A DNA stretch of 64,000 bases from Prolixibacteraceae bacterium (GTDB lineage Bacteria > Bacteroidota > Bacteroidia > Bacteroidales > Prolixibacteraceae): contig DOAQ01000043.1 of assembly GCA_003506435.1 (NCBI GenBank), forward strand, positions 26,649-90,648. The letters are read 5' to 3'. The notes beneath the pieces are model-generated. The model worked only from the letters and a program-made list of their open reading frames with translations, was not told the origin of the DNA and made no database searches. Positions 34,813 through 43,360 of this stretch are shown here, piece after piece (position 1 is the stretch's first letter; the number at the start of each line of letters is the position of its first letter). Made by a program: the position numbers and the translations under genes.

Positions 34813-35724
34813 TCAGAATAAACCTTCAATTGACAGGTATCGTTCGCCTGTGTCGTACGTGAAGGTCAGTATTTTCGCACCTTTGGGTAATTCTTTTATT
34901 TTCTTTGCCACGGCAGCCAGCGATGCCCCGGAGGAAATGCCAACCAGCAAGCCTTCTTCTTTTGCTGCCCGCTGTGTGTAACCAAATGCTTCATCTTTTG
35001 AAACCTGAATTGTTCCATCCAACAGAGAAGTATGTAAGTTTTCAGGAATAAAACCGGCGCCAATGCCCTGAATCGGGTGGGGGCCGGGCGTACCTCCGCT
35101 AATCACCGGCGATAATTCCGGTTCCACAGCAAAGACTTTCAGGTTCGGGTATTTTGCTTTCAGCTTTTCGCTTACTCCTGTAATGTGTCCGCCTGTTCCA
35201 ACCCCGGTGATCAAATAATCGAAGCCTTCCGGGAAGTCGGTGATAATTTCCTGTGCCGTATTTTCCCGGTGCGCATCAATATTTGCGGGGTTATCGAATT
35301 GTGAGGGAATCCATGCTCCGGGAGTTTCTGCGGCAATTTCCTGCGCTTTCTGAATAGCTCCTTTCATTCCTTTTTCCCGGGGTGTCAGAATCAGTTCGGC
35401 GCCATAGGCGGTCAGTATTCGGCGACGCTCAATACTCATTGATTCGGGCATCACCAATATCAGCTTGTATTTCTTTACGGCTGCCACCAGGGCAAGGCCA
35501 ATTCCTGTGTTTCCTGAAGTTGGTTCGACCAAAATACTTTCAGGCTTCAGTATACCTGCGGCTTCAGCCGCTTCTACCATCGAAAGGGCAATACGGTCCT
35601 TGATGCTTCCGCCCGGGTTGGTCTTTTCAACTTTTGCATAAACGTCATATCCTTCCGGATACAAATTGTTAATCCGCACCAACGGACTGTTCCCGATTGT
35701 TTCGAGAATGTTGTTTACTTTCAT
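34813..35724 (-). CDS. cysK: Cysteine synthase A (O-acetylserine sulfhydrylase)
   Basis: 303 aa from the ATG at 35724; the frame extends nine residues further but through the terminator's T tract. PLP lysine in NPGGSIKDR (about residue 40), the phosphate loop SGNTGIGLA (about 68-76), GTGGHITGV near 175 and SSGASLAA near 265. Makes cysteine from O-acetylserine and sulfide in the cytosol. Preceded on the same strand by a leader ORF with a Cys-Cys-Cys run and an intrinsic terminator, so expression is probably controlled by attenuation according to cysteinyl-tRNA supply. No cysE is adjacent. Confidence 0.95.
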   Translation of the reverse strand: MKVNNILETIGNSPLVRINNLYPEGYDVYAKVEKTNPGGSIKDRIALSMVEAAEAAGILKPESILVEPTSGNTGIGLALVAAVKKYKLILVMPESMSIERRRILTAYGAELILTPREKGMKGAIQKAQEIAAETPGAWIPSQFDNPANIDAHRENTAQEIITDFPEGFDYLITGVGTGGHITGVSEKLKAKYPNLKVFAVEPELSPVISGGTPGPHPIQGIGAGFIPENLHTSLLDGTIQVSKDEAFGYTQRAAKEEGLLVGISSGASLAAVAKKIKELPKGAKILTFTYDTGERYLSIEGLF

Positions 35725-35751
35725 CTTTCTGCTTTTTTTTGAGTTAAACAA

Positions 35752-35783
35752 AAAGGCCCTCCTGAATTTCAGGAAGGCCTTTG
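35752..35783 (-). terminator. Attenuator terminator between Cys leader ORF and cysK
   Basis: Minus-strand stem AAAGGCCTTCCTGAA / TTCAGGAGGGCCTTT (one G-T pair) with minimal loop, followed directly by TTTTTGTTT. It begins 35 bp after the leader stop and ends 27 bp before the cysK ATG, the placement expected of a transcription attenuator. Confidence 0.85.
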
Positions 35784-35817
35784 TATAATCTGATTAATAA
35801 TTATTCTTCAATCGATT

Positions 35818-35889
35818 TCAAACAAAACAACTCCCTGTGGAAGAATTTCCACAGCAACATATAATCATGTATGCAAAGTTGTTTTTCAT
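35818..35889 (-). CDS. Cysteine-rich leader peptide upstream of cysK
   Basis: 23 codons, ATG at 35889, stop TGA at 35818-35820. The peptide starts MKNNFAYM, has three consecutive Cys codons (TGT TGC TGT, residues 11-13) and a further Cys at 21. A 7-bp hairpin TGTGGAA/TTCCACA (35836-35853) overlaps codons just after the Cys run and could pair differently with downstream sequence. Together with the terminator before cysK this is the layout of a ribosome-mediated attenuator: scarce Cys-tRNA would stall the ribosome at the CCC run and favour antitermination. Cys-run leader peptides are known in actinobacteria; I do not know one described here in Bacteroidota. Confidence 0.75.
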   Translation of the reverse strand: MKNNFAYMIICCCGNSSTGSCFV

Positions 35890-35976
35890 TGAGTGCAATA
35901 ATACAAAAAAATATAGAAAAATACGAATTAGTCTGTTATTTTTTTTCTGACGTTAATTTTTATTGAAAATGGATAG

Positions 35977-37323
35977 CTAATTTCGGTAACGAAGCCATTT
36001 TATTATCTCTTTCATATTTACCTTTTTCCCATACATCAATATTCCTGTCCGGTAAATCTTGGCAGCCATCCAGATGGCTCCGATGATGGTGATAACCAAT
36101 AAGAACATCGACAATGCGAGTTCCCACCATGGAATGCCATACGGGATACGGGCCAGCATGATGATCGGCGAGGTGAACGGGATCATCGATGTCCAGAATG
36201 CCAACGGGCCTTCCGGATTTTTGGCGATAGGGAACAGCAGCATGATGGATAAAATAAGCGGCAATATAACAGGAAAAACCAATTGCTGCGAGTCTTCTTC
36301 GCTGTCGACTGCCGAGCCAACGGCTGCCAGCAAAGAGCTGTAAAGCAAATAACCTCCCAGAAAATAGAAAACAAACGAGAAAAGAATTGTGAAAACAGGC
36401 AAGGTTCCGGCCATTTCCATCATTTCCTGGTATTTATTTGCAGATCCAGAAGTAGCTAACTGAGCTGCATTGCCCATCATATCGGGGTTCATCAGGTTTT
36501 GTGCCTGTTGCATTTGCCCTGCATCAACTCCCAGAAACATTCCCAGTCCGGTAACAATAATAAATCCGAGAAGTATCCAGAGGGCTATTTGCGTTAGACC
36601 GACCAAGGCAATACCTATGATTTTGCCAAACATTAGTTGTACCGGTTTCACGGAAGAAATGATAACTTCAACCACCCGGCTTGATTTTTCTTCCATTACG
36701 CCACGCATCACCATCATTCCGTACATGAACATGAACATGTAAATCAAAAAACCCATGATGTATCCCATCACTCCGACCAGGACAGAAGAACTTTCTTTTG
36801 CTTTTCCTTCTGCCTCAATTTTAAGAGTGGATAGTTTTATATCGGTACTGGTAGCAGCAAGTTTTTTCTCCAGATCGGGAACACCTGTTTCTTCGATGAC
36901 TTTGTTGCGTTTATCACGTTCGATAATATCTTCAATCCGGTTCTCCAGTAAATTGGAAACATCAAAAGTGACCTGCTTTTCAGAAAAAAGCTGGGCCCGG
37001 TTGCTTACAAGTATATTTGCAGGAATGTATAACAGGGCGTAGTAAGCTGTTTCTTTTTGTTTCTTTTTAATTTGTTCGTATTCCTCACGGGGCACAAAAA
37101 CCAGTTTGGTATATTCGTTGCCTTTCAGTTGGTCGAGAAACAAACTGGATTCGTCGTATACGGCAATGGTTCGTTCTTTTTTATCGTCGCTCATTCCTAA
37201 ATAAGTTGGAATGATGAATATTGCAGCCATGAGAACAGGCATTAACAGGGTGGTGACAATGAACGATTTTTTCTTGACCCGGGTCAGGTATTCACGTTTT
37301 AATACTAAAATTGCTTTATTCAT
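35977..37323 (-). CDS. ABC-2 type exporter permease (NatB-like)
   Basis: 448 aa. One N-terminal membrane helix (about residues 22-42), a long extracytoplasmic domain (about 45-190, charged, EEYEQIKKKQKETAYY), then about five more helices (YIMGFLIYMFMFMYGMMVM, IGIALVGLTQIALWILLGFI, VFTILFSFVFYFLGGYLLYS and later). VMRGVMEEKSSRVVEVIISS is the typical ABC-2/NatB loop before the helix cluster. With the ATPase encoded 9 bp upstream it forms a Na+- or drug-export-type transporter; substrate unknown. Confidence 0.87.
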   Translation of the reverse strand: MNKAILVLKREYLTRVKKKSFIVTTLLMPVLMAAIFIIPTYLGMSDDKKERTIAVYDESSLFLDQLKGNEYTKLVFVPREEYEQIKKKQKETAYYALLYIPANILVSNRAQLFSEKQVTFDVSNLLENRIEDIIERDKRNKVIEETGVPDLEKKLAATSTDIKLSTLKIEAEGKAKESSSVLVGVMGYIMGFLIYMFMFMYGMMVMRGVMEEKSSRVVEVIISSVKPVQLMFGKIIGIALVGLTQIALWILLGFIIVTGLGMFLGVDAGQMQQAQNLMNPDMMGNAAQLATSGSANKYQEMMEMAGTLPVFTILFSFVFYFLGGYLLYSSLLAAVGSAVDSEEDSQQLVFPVILPLILSIMLLFPIAKNPEGPLAFWTSMIPFTSPIIMLARIPYGIPWWELALSMFLLVITIIGAIWMAAKIYRTGILMYGKKVNMKEIIKWLRYRN

Positions 37324-37332
37324 AATCGTGGT

Positions 37333-38256
37333 TTATTTCTGGTTTGCCTGTTCAACTACTTTTATAAATACTTCGTTCATGCTCGGGATAATTTCCTGAA
37401 ATGAAATGATCTCAATCTGCTGCATCAGCTTTTGCAGCAGTTCATTATTCGACTTACCATTCAGATGCTGCACTTTCAATACATTGTTCCGTTCAGCCTG
37501 CCGGTGTTCAATAATCCTGAAGTCAGCTTCCAAAAGCCTTGTGAAGTCATAGGTTTCTCCTTTGTATTGAATTTCAAAAACATGGTTTTTGTAGTGTTCT
37601 TTCAATTCATGAATCGGGCCGTCTACAATTTTTTTCGATTTGTTGATCAGTGAAATATGATCGCATATTTCTTCAACCGAAGCCATGTTGTGGGTTGAAA
37701 AAATGATGGTTGCGCCTTCTTTCCGGAGGTTCAGTATTTCCTGTTTCAGCAAATTGGTGTTGATGGGGTCAAAGCCGCTGAACGGTTCATCGAAGATCAG
37801 CAGTTTCGGTTTATGTACCACGGTGATGATAAACTGGACTTTTTGCTGCATTCCTTTCGACAGTTCTTCCACTTTTTTGTTCCACCAAGCCTGAATCTCG
37901 AATTTTTCGAACCACACTTTCAGGCTTTTCAATGCATCACGCTTCGAAAGTCCTTTCAATTGGGCAAAATACAGCGCCTGTTCTCCGACTTTCATTTTTT
38001 TGTACAAGCCGCGTTCTTCGGGAAGATAACCAATCTGGTGAATGTCGCTGGCGCGCATCGGTCGTCCTTCGAAAAAAAGCTCGCCCTGATCGGGTGCAGT
38101 GATCTGGTTGATAATGCGTATCAAGGTGGTTTTACCAGCCCCGTTGGGACCCAGCAGCCCATGTACCTGCCCTTCTTCAACCGAAATACTCACCCTGTCG
38201 AGCGCCCGGTGGGCAGCATAATCTTTAATTACATCTTGTGCACTGAATAGTACCAT
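37333..38256 (-). CDS. ABC transporter ATP-binding protein (NatA-like, DUF4162 C-terminus)
   Basis: 307 aa. Walker A GPNGAGKTT (about residues 36-44), Q-loop region YLPEERGLYKKM, signature LSKGMQQK (about 131-138), Walker B LLIFDEPFSGFDP (about 154-166) and switch His in FSTHNMASVEEICD. The C-terminal 80 residues fit DUF4162, as in NatA-type exporters. First gene of a two-gene operon with the permease (9-bp gap). Confidence 0.93.
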   Translation of the reverse strand: MVLFSAQDVIKDYAAHRALDRVSISVEEGQVHGLLGPNGAGKTTLIRIINQITAPDQGELFFEGRPMRASDIHQIGYLPEERGLYKKMKVGEQALYFAQLKGLSKRDALKSLKVWFEKFEIQAWWNKKVEELSKGMQQKVQFIITVVHKPKLLIFDEPFSGFDPINTNLLKQEILNLRKEGATIIFSTHNMASVEEICDHISLINKSKKIVDGPIHELKEHYKNHVFEIQYKGETYDFTRLLEADFRIIEHRQAERNNVLKVQHLNGKSNNELLQKLMQQIEIISFQEIIPSMNEVFIKVVEQANQK

Positions 38257-38294
38257 ATACCAGAAGTTTTTGTTTCATAAATTTAGTTCGCCAA

Positions 38295-38302
38295 CAAAGC
38301 TA
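38295..38302 (-). promoter_or_regulatory. -7 promoter box TAGCTTTG of the ABC exporter operon
   Basis: Exact TAnnTTTG match on the minus strand, 38 bp before the ATPase ATG. The -33 element is not evident at standard spacing. Confidence 0.45.
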
Positions 38303-38326
38303 TTTGTTACAAATTGAAGGAAAAAA

Positions 38327-38350
38327 GAAATCCGGTAAAAGCAGGATTTC
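38327..38350 (-). terminator. Terminator of rsmD
   Basis: Minus-strand GAAATCC-N10-GGATTTC followed by TTTTTT, 31 bp after the rsmD stop. Confidence 0.7.
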
Positions 38351-38381
38351 AGACTGTAAACGAAGAATACATCACGGTTAG

Positions 38382-38933
38382 CTACTTCTCAGATGACGGG
38401 CTATTCCGGAAAAAACTGAAATGAACACTTCCGTACCTGCGTAGTTCCCTGAATTGTGGGAGTTTTGAAAAATCGTATTCTCCCGAATGTTCGAGAATGA
38501 ATAAACCATCTTTCCTCAATAAATTGTTCCGGAAAATTAAATCGGGAACCTCGGAGAAGTTTCGCATGTCGTATGGCGGATCGGCGAATATAAGATCGTA
38601 TTGTTCTTTAAAATGTTCAGCAAATACAAAAGCATTGGTTTTCACCAACCGAATATTTGTTTCGTCCAGTTTTGCAATGGTTTCTTTTATAAAATTGACG
38701 TGGTTGAAATTGATTTCTACCGTCGTAATGTTGGTACACCCGCGCGAGGCAAACTCAAAACTGATGCTTCCGGTGCCGGCAAACAGGTCAAGCACTTTTA
38801 TTTCTTCAAAATCGATTGTATTCTGAAGAATGTTGAAAAGGCTTTCTTTGGCCATATCGGTGGTCGGCCTTGCCTTGAAACTTTTCCCGGGAGTGAAATG
38901 CCGACCTTTGTACTTTCCTCCTACAATACGCAT
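38382..38933 (-). CDS. rsmD: 16S rRNA (guanine966-N2)-methyltransferase RsmD
   Basis: 183 aa. RIVGGKYKGRHF start, target-binding RPTTDMAKESLFNIL (about 22-36), SAM loop VLDLFAGTGSISFEFASRG (about 46-64) and catalytic DPPY in LIFADPPYDM (about 115-124). Methylates G966 in the small-subunit RNA. Its ATG overlaps the end of the DUF3822 gene by 13 bp, a common Bacteroidota pairing. Confidence 0.93.
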   Translation of the reverse strand: MRIVGGKYKGRHFTPGKSFKARPTTDMAKESLFNILQNTIDFEEIKVLDLFAGTGSISFEFASRGCTNITTVEINFNHVNFIKETIAKLDETNIRLVKTNAFVFAEHFKEQYDLIFADPPYDMRNFSEVPDLIFRNNLLRKDGLFILEHSGEYDFSKLPQFRELRRYGSVHFSFFRNSPSSEK

Positions 38934-39766
38934 TTGTATGAATTAAATAATTCAGCAAAATAATGACCCGGTGTTTTTTCGAATGTATAGCTGTAATGAA
39001 AATCCTGATCCGGTTTCAGCAAACTTACGTGCAATAGATATTTTTTTAATTGGCGAATATAATCCGAATCGTCGGCCACCATTCCGCCAATCAGTACTTC
39101 ATCTTTTTCTGCATCAAATTCAAGGTTCTTGCAAATATTCAGTGTATGATACAGAAAGTCGGTTTCGGTTTTATAAAAGAAACTGTTGAACAACCGTATG
39201 TCTTTTTCAATAAAAACAATGTGGAAATATTTTTTATTGAAGTTCAGAATTATCGTTTTGCCTGCTTTCCCCTTTTGTTGAAGGGCTGCATTTAGCAAAG
39301 GGTATGTACTGTGAAAAAGGTGGTATTCCGAATATTTTGAATTAAAAAAAGTTCGCAATTCCTGCGGGTAAGAAAAAATAATGTCCTGAGAAAAACTTTT
39401 CACCTGACAGGCTGATGTTTCCTCATTTCTTTCAAAAGGCTGGTTTAGACTAATAATCTGTTTCAGTTGGTTCTCACTGGAAAACGACGAGGGTATAATC
39501 GTGGCTTTTGGGTCGTTATAGCTGATCGTAACGGACTTGAAATTTTTATTCAGCGCTTCTTCTGTTTCGTAAATGTCTTTGATTTTGCCTGTTAAAAACT
39601 GAGATTTTTTAACGGCCAACGGTAAATGTCGCAACAATACATACTTTTTTTGTATTGTATCGAGTATACAAAAAGAAAATCCATCCAGGCTGACCTGGAT
39701 GGATAGGTGATATTCTAAAATGAAGTTTAAATCAAATGTTTCGTCTACGTACGAAATTTCATGCAT
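38921..39766 (-). CDS. DUF3822 family protein
   Basis: 281 aa. Soluble, no signal peptide. SVSFCILDTIQKKYVLLRHLP-like opening and the later GKAGKTIILNFNKKYFHIVFIE and LYHTLNICKNLEFDAEKDEVLIGG regions suggest a two-lobed actin/type IV pilus PilM-like fold, as noted for DUF3822. Function unknown; it is usually encoded next to rsmD in Bacteroidota, as here (13-bp overlap). The upstream gene ends 9 bp before. Confidence 0.75.
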   Translation of the reverse strand: MHEISYVDETFDLNFILEYHLSIQVSLDGFSFCILDTIQKKYVLLRHLPLAVKKSQFLTGKIKDIYETEEALNKNFKSVTISYNDPKATIIPSSFSSENQLKQIISLNQPFERNEETSACQVKSFSQDIIFSYPQELRTFFNSKYSEYHLFHSTYPLLNAALQQKGKAGKTIILNFNKKYFHIVFIEKDIRLFNSFFYKTETDFLYHTLNICKNLEFDAEKDEVLIGGMVADDSDYIRQLKKYLLHVSLLKPDQDFHYSYTFEKTPGHYFAELFNSYKCVL

Positions 39767-39775
39767 ATCCCAGAT

Positions 39776-40408
39776 TTACTCCCAGTTTCCTGCATTATTG
39801 TTTGTTTCAGTAAGAGAGCCAACTTTAAGTCCAGGGTATTTCTGGTTGGTCCTCTTTTGGTCGTTCAGGTTGATTACCAACTGACGATCGAGATTTATCA
39901 AAATGGTGTTGTTGTGTGCTTTTGCTTCGAAGACCGGAACATTGATGCCAGAACCTGTGGTAATGACTGTTGCTCCTAAATGGAACTCTGCAATCGTATC
40001 ACTAACCGGAACATATTTTATTTTTTCGATTGGATACGATTTTCCAAACAATGAGTCCAATACGCTGACTTTAAGGGTATCCCTGATGATCAACCCTTGT
40101 TTCAGGGCTTTTGCTTCGGTTAAGCCTGCGTCCAACATACTGTCGGTAAGCATACCGTATTTTTTAACAAGTATCAGCGAGTCTTTTTTTACAAAAGTAA
40201 CTAATGAGTCCCAGTTACCTGTAAATTTTCCATTTACATCTTTATAAGCTAACTCTGCTTTACGAATGTCTTTCAACCTGGCGATAGTTGCTTCATACCT
40301 TGCACTTTTTGCTTTTTCAAAATCGATTGGATCTTGAATACTGGTATAAACAAGGTAAGCAATTAAAAGAGCAACAGCTATAAGGACGGTCTGGATTAAT
40401 GTCTTCAT
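39776..40408 (-). CDS. Conserved hypothetical membrane-anchored protein
   Basis: 210 aa. One N-terminal membrane helix (about residues 4-22, IQTVLIAVALLIAYLVYTS), then a pilin-like helix (ARYEATIARLKDIRKAELAY) followed by D-V-N-G-K-F-T-G-N-W-D-S-L, which recalls type II-secretion pseudopilins, and a mixed beta domain. Function unknown; first gene of the operon with DUF3822 and rsmD. Divergent from the RecD-like helicase gene. Confidence 0.68.
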   Translation of the reverse strand: MKTLIQTVLIAVALLIAYLVYTSIQDPIDFEKAKSARYEATIARLKDIRKAELAYKDVNGKFTGNWDSLVTFVKKDSLILVKKYGMLTDSMLDAGLTEAKALKQGLIIRDTLKVSVLDSLFGKSYPIEKIKYVPVSDTIAEFHLGATVITTGSGINVPVFEAKAHNNTILINLDRQLVINLNDQKRTNQKYPGLKVGSLTETNNNAGNWE

Positions 40409-40499
40409 CTTATCAGTTTTAAGATTAATTTTTTGTTTGCATGCAAATTTATAAAAAAAATTAAATTCCCATCTTTGGAATTACTTAATTTAGCTCTCC

Positions 40500-41927
40500 A
40501 TGATAAAAAATCACATACATTCAGAGATAATTCAGCATTTCAAATATATACCCACGTCGGGTCAGGAATTACTTGCCAAAAATCTTGCCACTTTTGTTGC
40601 CGAATCCGATGAAAATGCAGTTTTTATTTTGAAAGGATATGCGGGTACCGGAAAAACAACTATGTTGAGCGCTTTTGTGAAAACGCTGAAGAAATTTAAA
40701 TTCAGTTCGGTTTTGCTGGCTCCTACCGGGCGGGCGGCCAAAGTACTTTCTTTCTATTGCCGGCAACCTGCTTATACCATTCACAAAACCATTTACAGAC
40801 AACAATCTTCTTCTGACGGGACAGGACGATTTGTTCTGAATAAAAATCTACTGAAAGATGCCTTTTTCATTGTTGACGAAGCATCAATGATTTCGAATGA
40901 AAGTGCGGAAGCTTCTATCTTTGGGTCGGGACGTTTGCTTGACGATCTGGTTGAATTTGTTTATACAGGAATAAATTGCAAACTGATTTTAGTGGGCGAC
41001 ACGGCCCAGTTGCCCCCTGTGGGTCTCGATATCAGTCCCGCACTGTCGGCTCATGATGTTGAAATGTACGATTTGAAAGTAAAAGAAATTGAACTGACAG
41101 AAGTGATGAGACAGGAGGAAAACTCGGGTATATTAAATAATGCAACAAGCATCCGCCAGATTATTACGGGAGGCGATTATTCCGGAAATTATTTTCCAAT
41201 TGAACTTGCCGGGTACAATGATATAAAACGAATCGGAGGGCAGGAGTTGATTGATGAAATTTCGACCTGTTACGACAAATACGGTGAACAGGAAACCATG
41301 GTTGTTACCCGGTCGAATAAACGGGCCAACAAGTTTAATGAAGGCATCAGGAAGACTATACTTTATAAAGAAAACGAAATATCGGTCGGCGACCTTTTGA
41401 TGGTTGTTAAAAACAATTATTTCTGGCTGAAGGAAAATGAAAATATCGATTTTATTGCCAACGGCGATATTGTTGAAATCACGGCGATTGGCAAATACGA
41501 AGAATTGTACGGGTTTCGGTTTGCCAATGTCAGTCTGAAGTTTGTTGATTATAAAGATATGGAACTCGACTGCAAAATTTTCCTTGATACGTTAACTATC
41601 GAAACGGCTGCAATGGGATCGGATGACAACCGGAAATTATTTGAAGCCGTTGCGGAAGACTATATGGACATCCGTAGTAAGAAAAAACGCTGGGAGAGAA
41701 TCAGGGAGAACGAGTATTTTAATGCACTTCAGGTGAAGTTTGCGTATGCTGTCACTTGCCACAAAGCACAGGGAGGGCAATGGAAGGCTGTATTTATTGA
41801 CCAGGGGTATCTGACTGAAGGTATGCTGAATGTAGAATATCTACGCTGGATGTATACTGCTTTTACCCGTCCAACAGAAAAACTATATCTGGTGAATTTC
41901 AATAAAGAATTTTTCGGGGAGGAATAA
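40500..41927 (+). CDS. RecD-like DNA helicase (AAA/UvrD_C_2 type)
   Basis: 475 aa. Walker A GYAGTGKTTM (about residues 45-54), APTGRAAKV motif Ia, Walker B IVDEASMIS (about 123-131), GDTAQLPPVG motif III (about 162-171), motif V/VI CHKAQGGQWKAVFID (about 417-431) and YTAFTRPTEKLYL (about 452-464). A compact superfamily 1B helicase without RecB or RecC partners, common in Bacteroidota; role probably DNA repair. A bidirectional hairpin separates it from the following operon. Confidence 0.9.
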   Translation: MIKNHIHSEIIQHFKYIPTSGQELLAKNLATFVAESDENAVFILKGYAGTGKTTMLSAFVKTLKKFKFSSVLLAPTGRAAKVLSFYCRQPAYTIHKTIYRQQSSSDGTGRFVLNKNLLKDAFFIVDEASMISNESAEASIFGSGRLLDDLVEFVYTGINCKLILVGDTAQLPPVGLDISPALSAHDVEMYDLKVKEIELTEVMRQEENSGILNNATSIRQIITGGDYSGNYFPIELAGYNDIKRIGGQELIDEISTCYDKYGEQETMVVTRSNKRANKFNEGIRKTILYKENEISVGDLLMVVKNNYFWLKENENIDFIANGDIVEITAIGKYEELYGFRFANVSLKFVDYKDMELDCKIFLDTLTIETAAMGSDDNRKLFEAVAEDYMDIRSKKKRWERIRENEYFNALQVKFAYAVTCHKAQGGQWKAVFIDQGYLTEGMLNVEYLRWMYTAFTRPTEKLYLVNFNKEFFGEE

Positions 41928-41949
41928 AAAGAAACACCTGCCAATAAAA

Positions 41950-41971
41950 AAGGAACCTTTTCAGGCTCCTT
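41950..41971. terminator. Bidirectional hairpin between helicase and oxidoreductase operon
   Basis: AAGGAACC/GGCTCCTT (one mismatch) flanked by A- and T-rich runs in a 72-bp convergent gap. Confidence 0.65.
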
Positions 41972-41999
41972 CTTCAAGAAATATGCGATCGGTTAATTT

Positions 42000-42560
42000 T
42001 TAGAGTGTTGTTACAGATTCGAGCAACTCGTATCCTTTTTGCACGGCTGCCAGGTTCAGCGGGATCAATTTGTGATGGCGTGCCGGAAGCGACTGTTGTA
42101 ATCCCTTCTCCACGCTGTCGATATTGACCACGGGTTTGGCTTTCAGATAAGCGCCGAGTACTACCATGTTAAAGATTTTTACATTTCCCAGGTCGGCGGC
42201 AATTTTTGTCCCGTCAATTTTAAAAAGATTGATGTCGGTACGTTCAGGATTCCGGGTAATACCATTTGGGTCGTAAAGAAGAGTGCCGCCCGGTTTTACC
42301 ATTTTTTCGAATTTATCCATCGATTGCTGGTTCAAAATAATGGCCGTATCAAACTCATTAATGATCGGAGAACTGATTCGTTTGTCGCTCAAAATAACAG
42401 TTACGTTGGCTGTTCCTCCACGCATTTCCGGTCCGTACGACGGGAACCAGGTAACTTCCTGACCAGCCATAACGCCCGAGTACGCGAGTATTTTTCCCAT
42501 TGAGAGCACACCTTGTCCGCCAAATCCGGCTATGATTAATTCTTCTGTCATAACATTCAA
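42000..42560 (-). CDS. 2-oxoacid:ferredoxin oxidoreductase, gamma subunit
   Basis: 186 aa. ELIIAGFGGQGVLSMGKILA at the N-terminus is the gamma-domain hallmark, followed by GPEMRGGTANV (about 46-56). The subunit contributes to CoA and electron handling. Last gene of the operon ferredoxin-alpha-beta-gamma (gaps 29, 3 and 2 bp), so the four-subunit enzyme is complete. Confidence 0.93.
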   Translation of the reverse strand: MNVMTEELIIAGFGGQGVLSMGKILAYSGVMAGQEVTWFPSYGPEMRGGTANVTVILSDKRISSPIINEFDTAIILNQQSMDKFEKMVKPGGTLLYDPNGITRNPERTDINLFKIDGTKIAADLGNVKIFNMVVLGAYLKAKPVVNIDSVEKGLQQSLPARHHKLIPLNLAAVQKGYELLESVTTL

Positions 42561-42562
42561 AT

Positions 42563-43357
42563 TTAGTTTTGTTTAAAACTTGCAGGGTCAGCTTTCGAAC
42601 CGTCTTTTATATCGCCGGGAGGATAGAACGGGAACATGTTTTCTTCCATCCACTGATTGGCCTGAACGGGGGTCATTTTCCAGTTCATGTTACAGGTTGA
42701 TACTACCTCAACAAACGAAGTTCCTTTTTTATCCATAGCTGCTTCGAATGCCTTTGTAATTGCCTTTTTACACCTGCGGATAGCTGCCGGTGTATGTACC
42801 GACTGCCGCGTGACATAGGATGTACCCGGTAGTTGGGCGATCAGTTCGGTGATTTTCAATGGGTAACCATTGCGTTCGGCATCGCGTCCGTAGGGAGTTG
42901 TTGCAGTAACTTGTCCGAGTAGGGTAGTAGGGGCCATCTGTCCTCCGGTCATCCCGTAAATTCCGTTATTGATAAAAATGACCGCAAAATTCTCTCCCCG
43001 GTTGCAGGCATGCATAATTTCGGCAGTACCAATTGATGCGAGGTCGCCGTCGCCCTGATAAGTGAAAACTATTTTGTCAGGATTGGTGCGGGAGATGCCC
43101 GTTGCCAGGGCAGGAGCGCGCCCGTGGGCAGCTTCTTGCCAGTCTATATCAATGTAATTGTATGCAAATACTGAACAACCAACAGGAGCAACCCCGATAG
43201 TTTTTTCCTGAATGCCAAGATCTTCTATGATTTCAGCAATGAGTTTATGTACCACACCGTGACTGCAACCCGGGCAATAGTGCATCGTATTGGCGGTAAG
43301 CATGCCAGGTTTCTCGTAAACCAGATTTTCCGGTTTGATAATATCTTTTACATCCAT
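42563..43357 (-). CDS. 2-oxoacid:ferredoxin oxidoreductase, beta subunit (TPP-binding)
   Basis: 264 aa. YCPGCSHGVVHKL (about residues 27-39) carries the Cys pair, GRAPALATGI and the TPP-Mg motif YQGDGDLASIG (about 99-109) with FINNGIYGMTGGQ. Decarboxylates a 2-oxoacid to its CoA thioester with reduction of ferredoxin, reversibly. Substrate class (2-oxoglutarate, branched-chain or aryl) cannot be read directly. Confidence 0.92.
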   Translation of the reverse strand: MDVKDIIKPENLVYEKPGMLTANTMHYCPGCSHGVVHKLIAEIIEDLGIQEKTIGVAPVGCSVFAYNYIDIDWQEAAHGRAPALATGISRTNPDKIVFTYQGDGDLASIGTAEIMHACNRGENFAVIFINNGIYGMTGGQMAPTTLLGQVTATTPYGRDAERNGYPLKITELIAQLPGTSYVTRQSVHTPAAIRRCKKAITKAFEAAMDKKGTSFVEVVSTCNMNWKMTPVQANQWMEENMFPFYPPGDIKDGSKADPASFKQN

Positions 43358-43360
43358 TGT

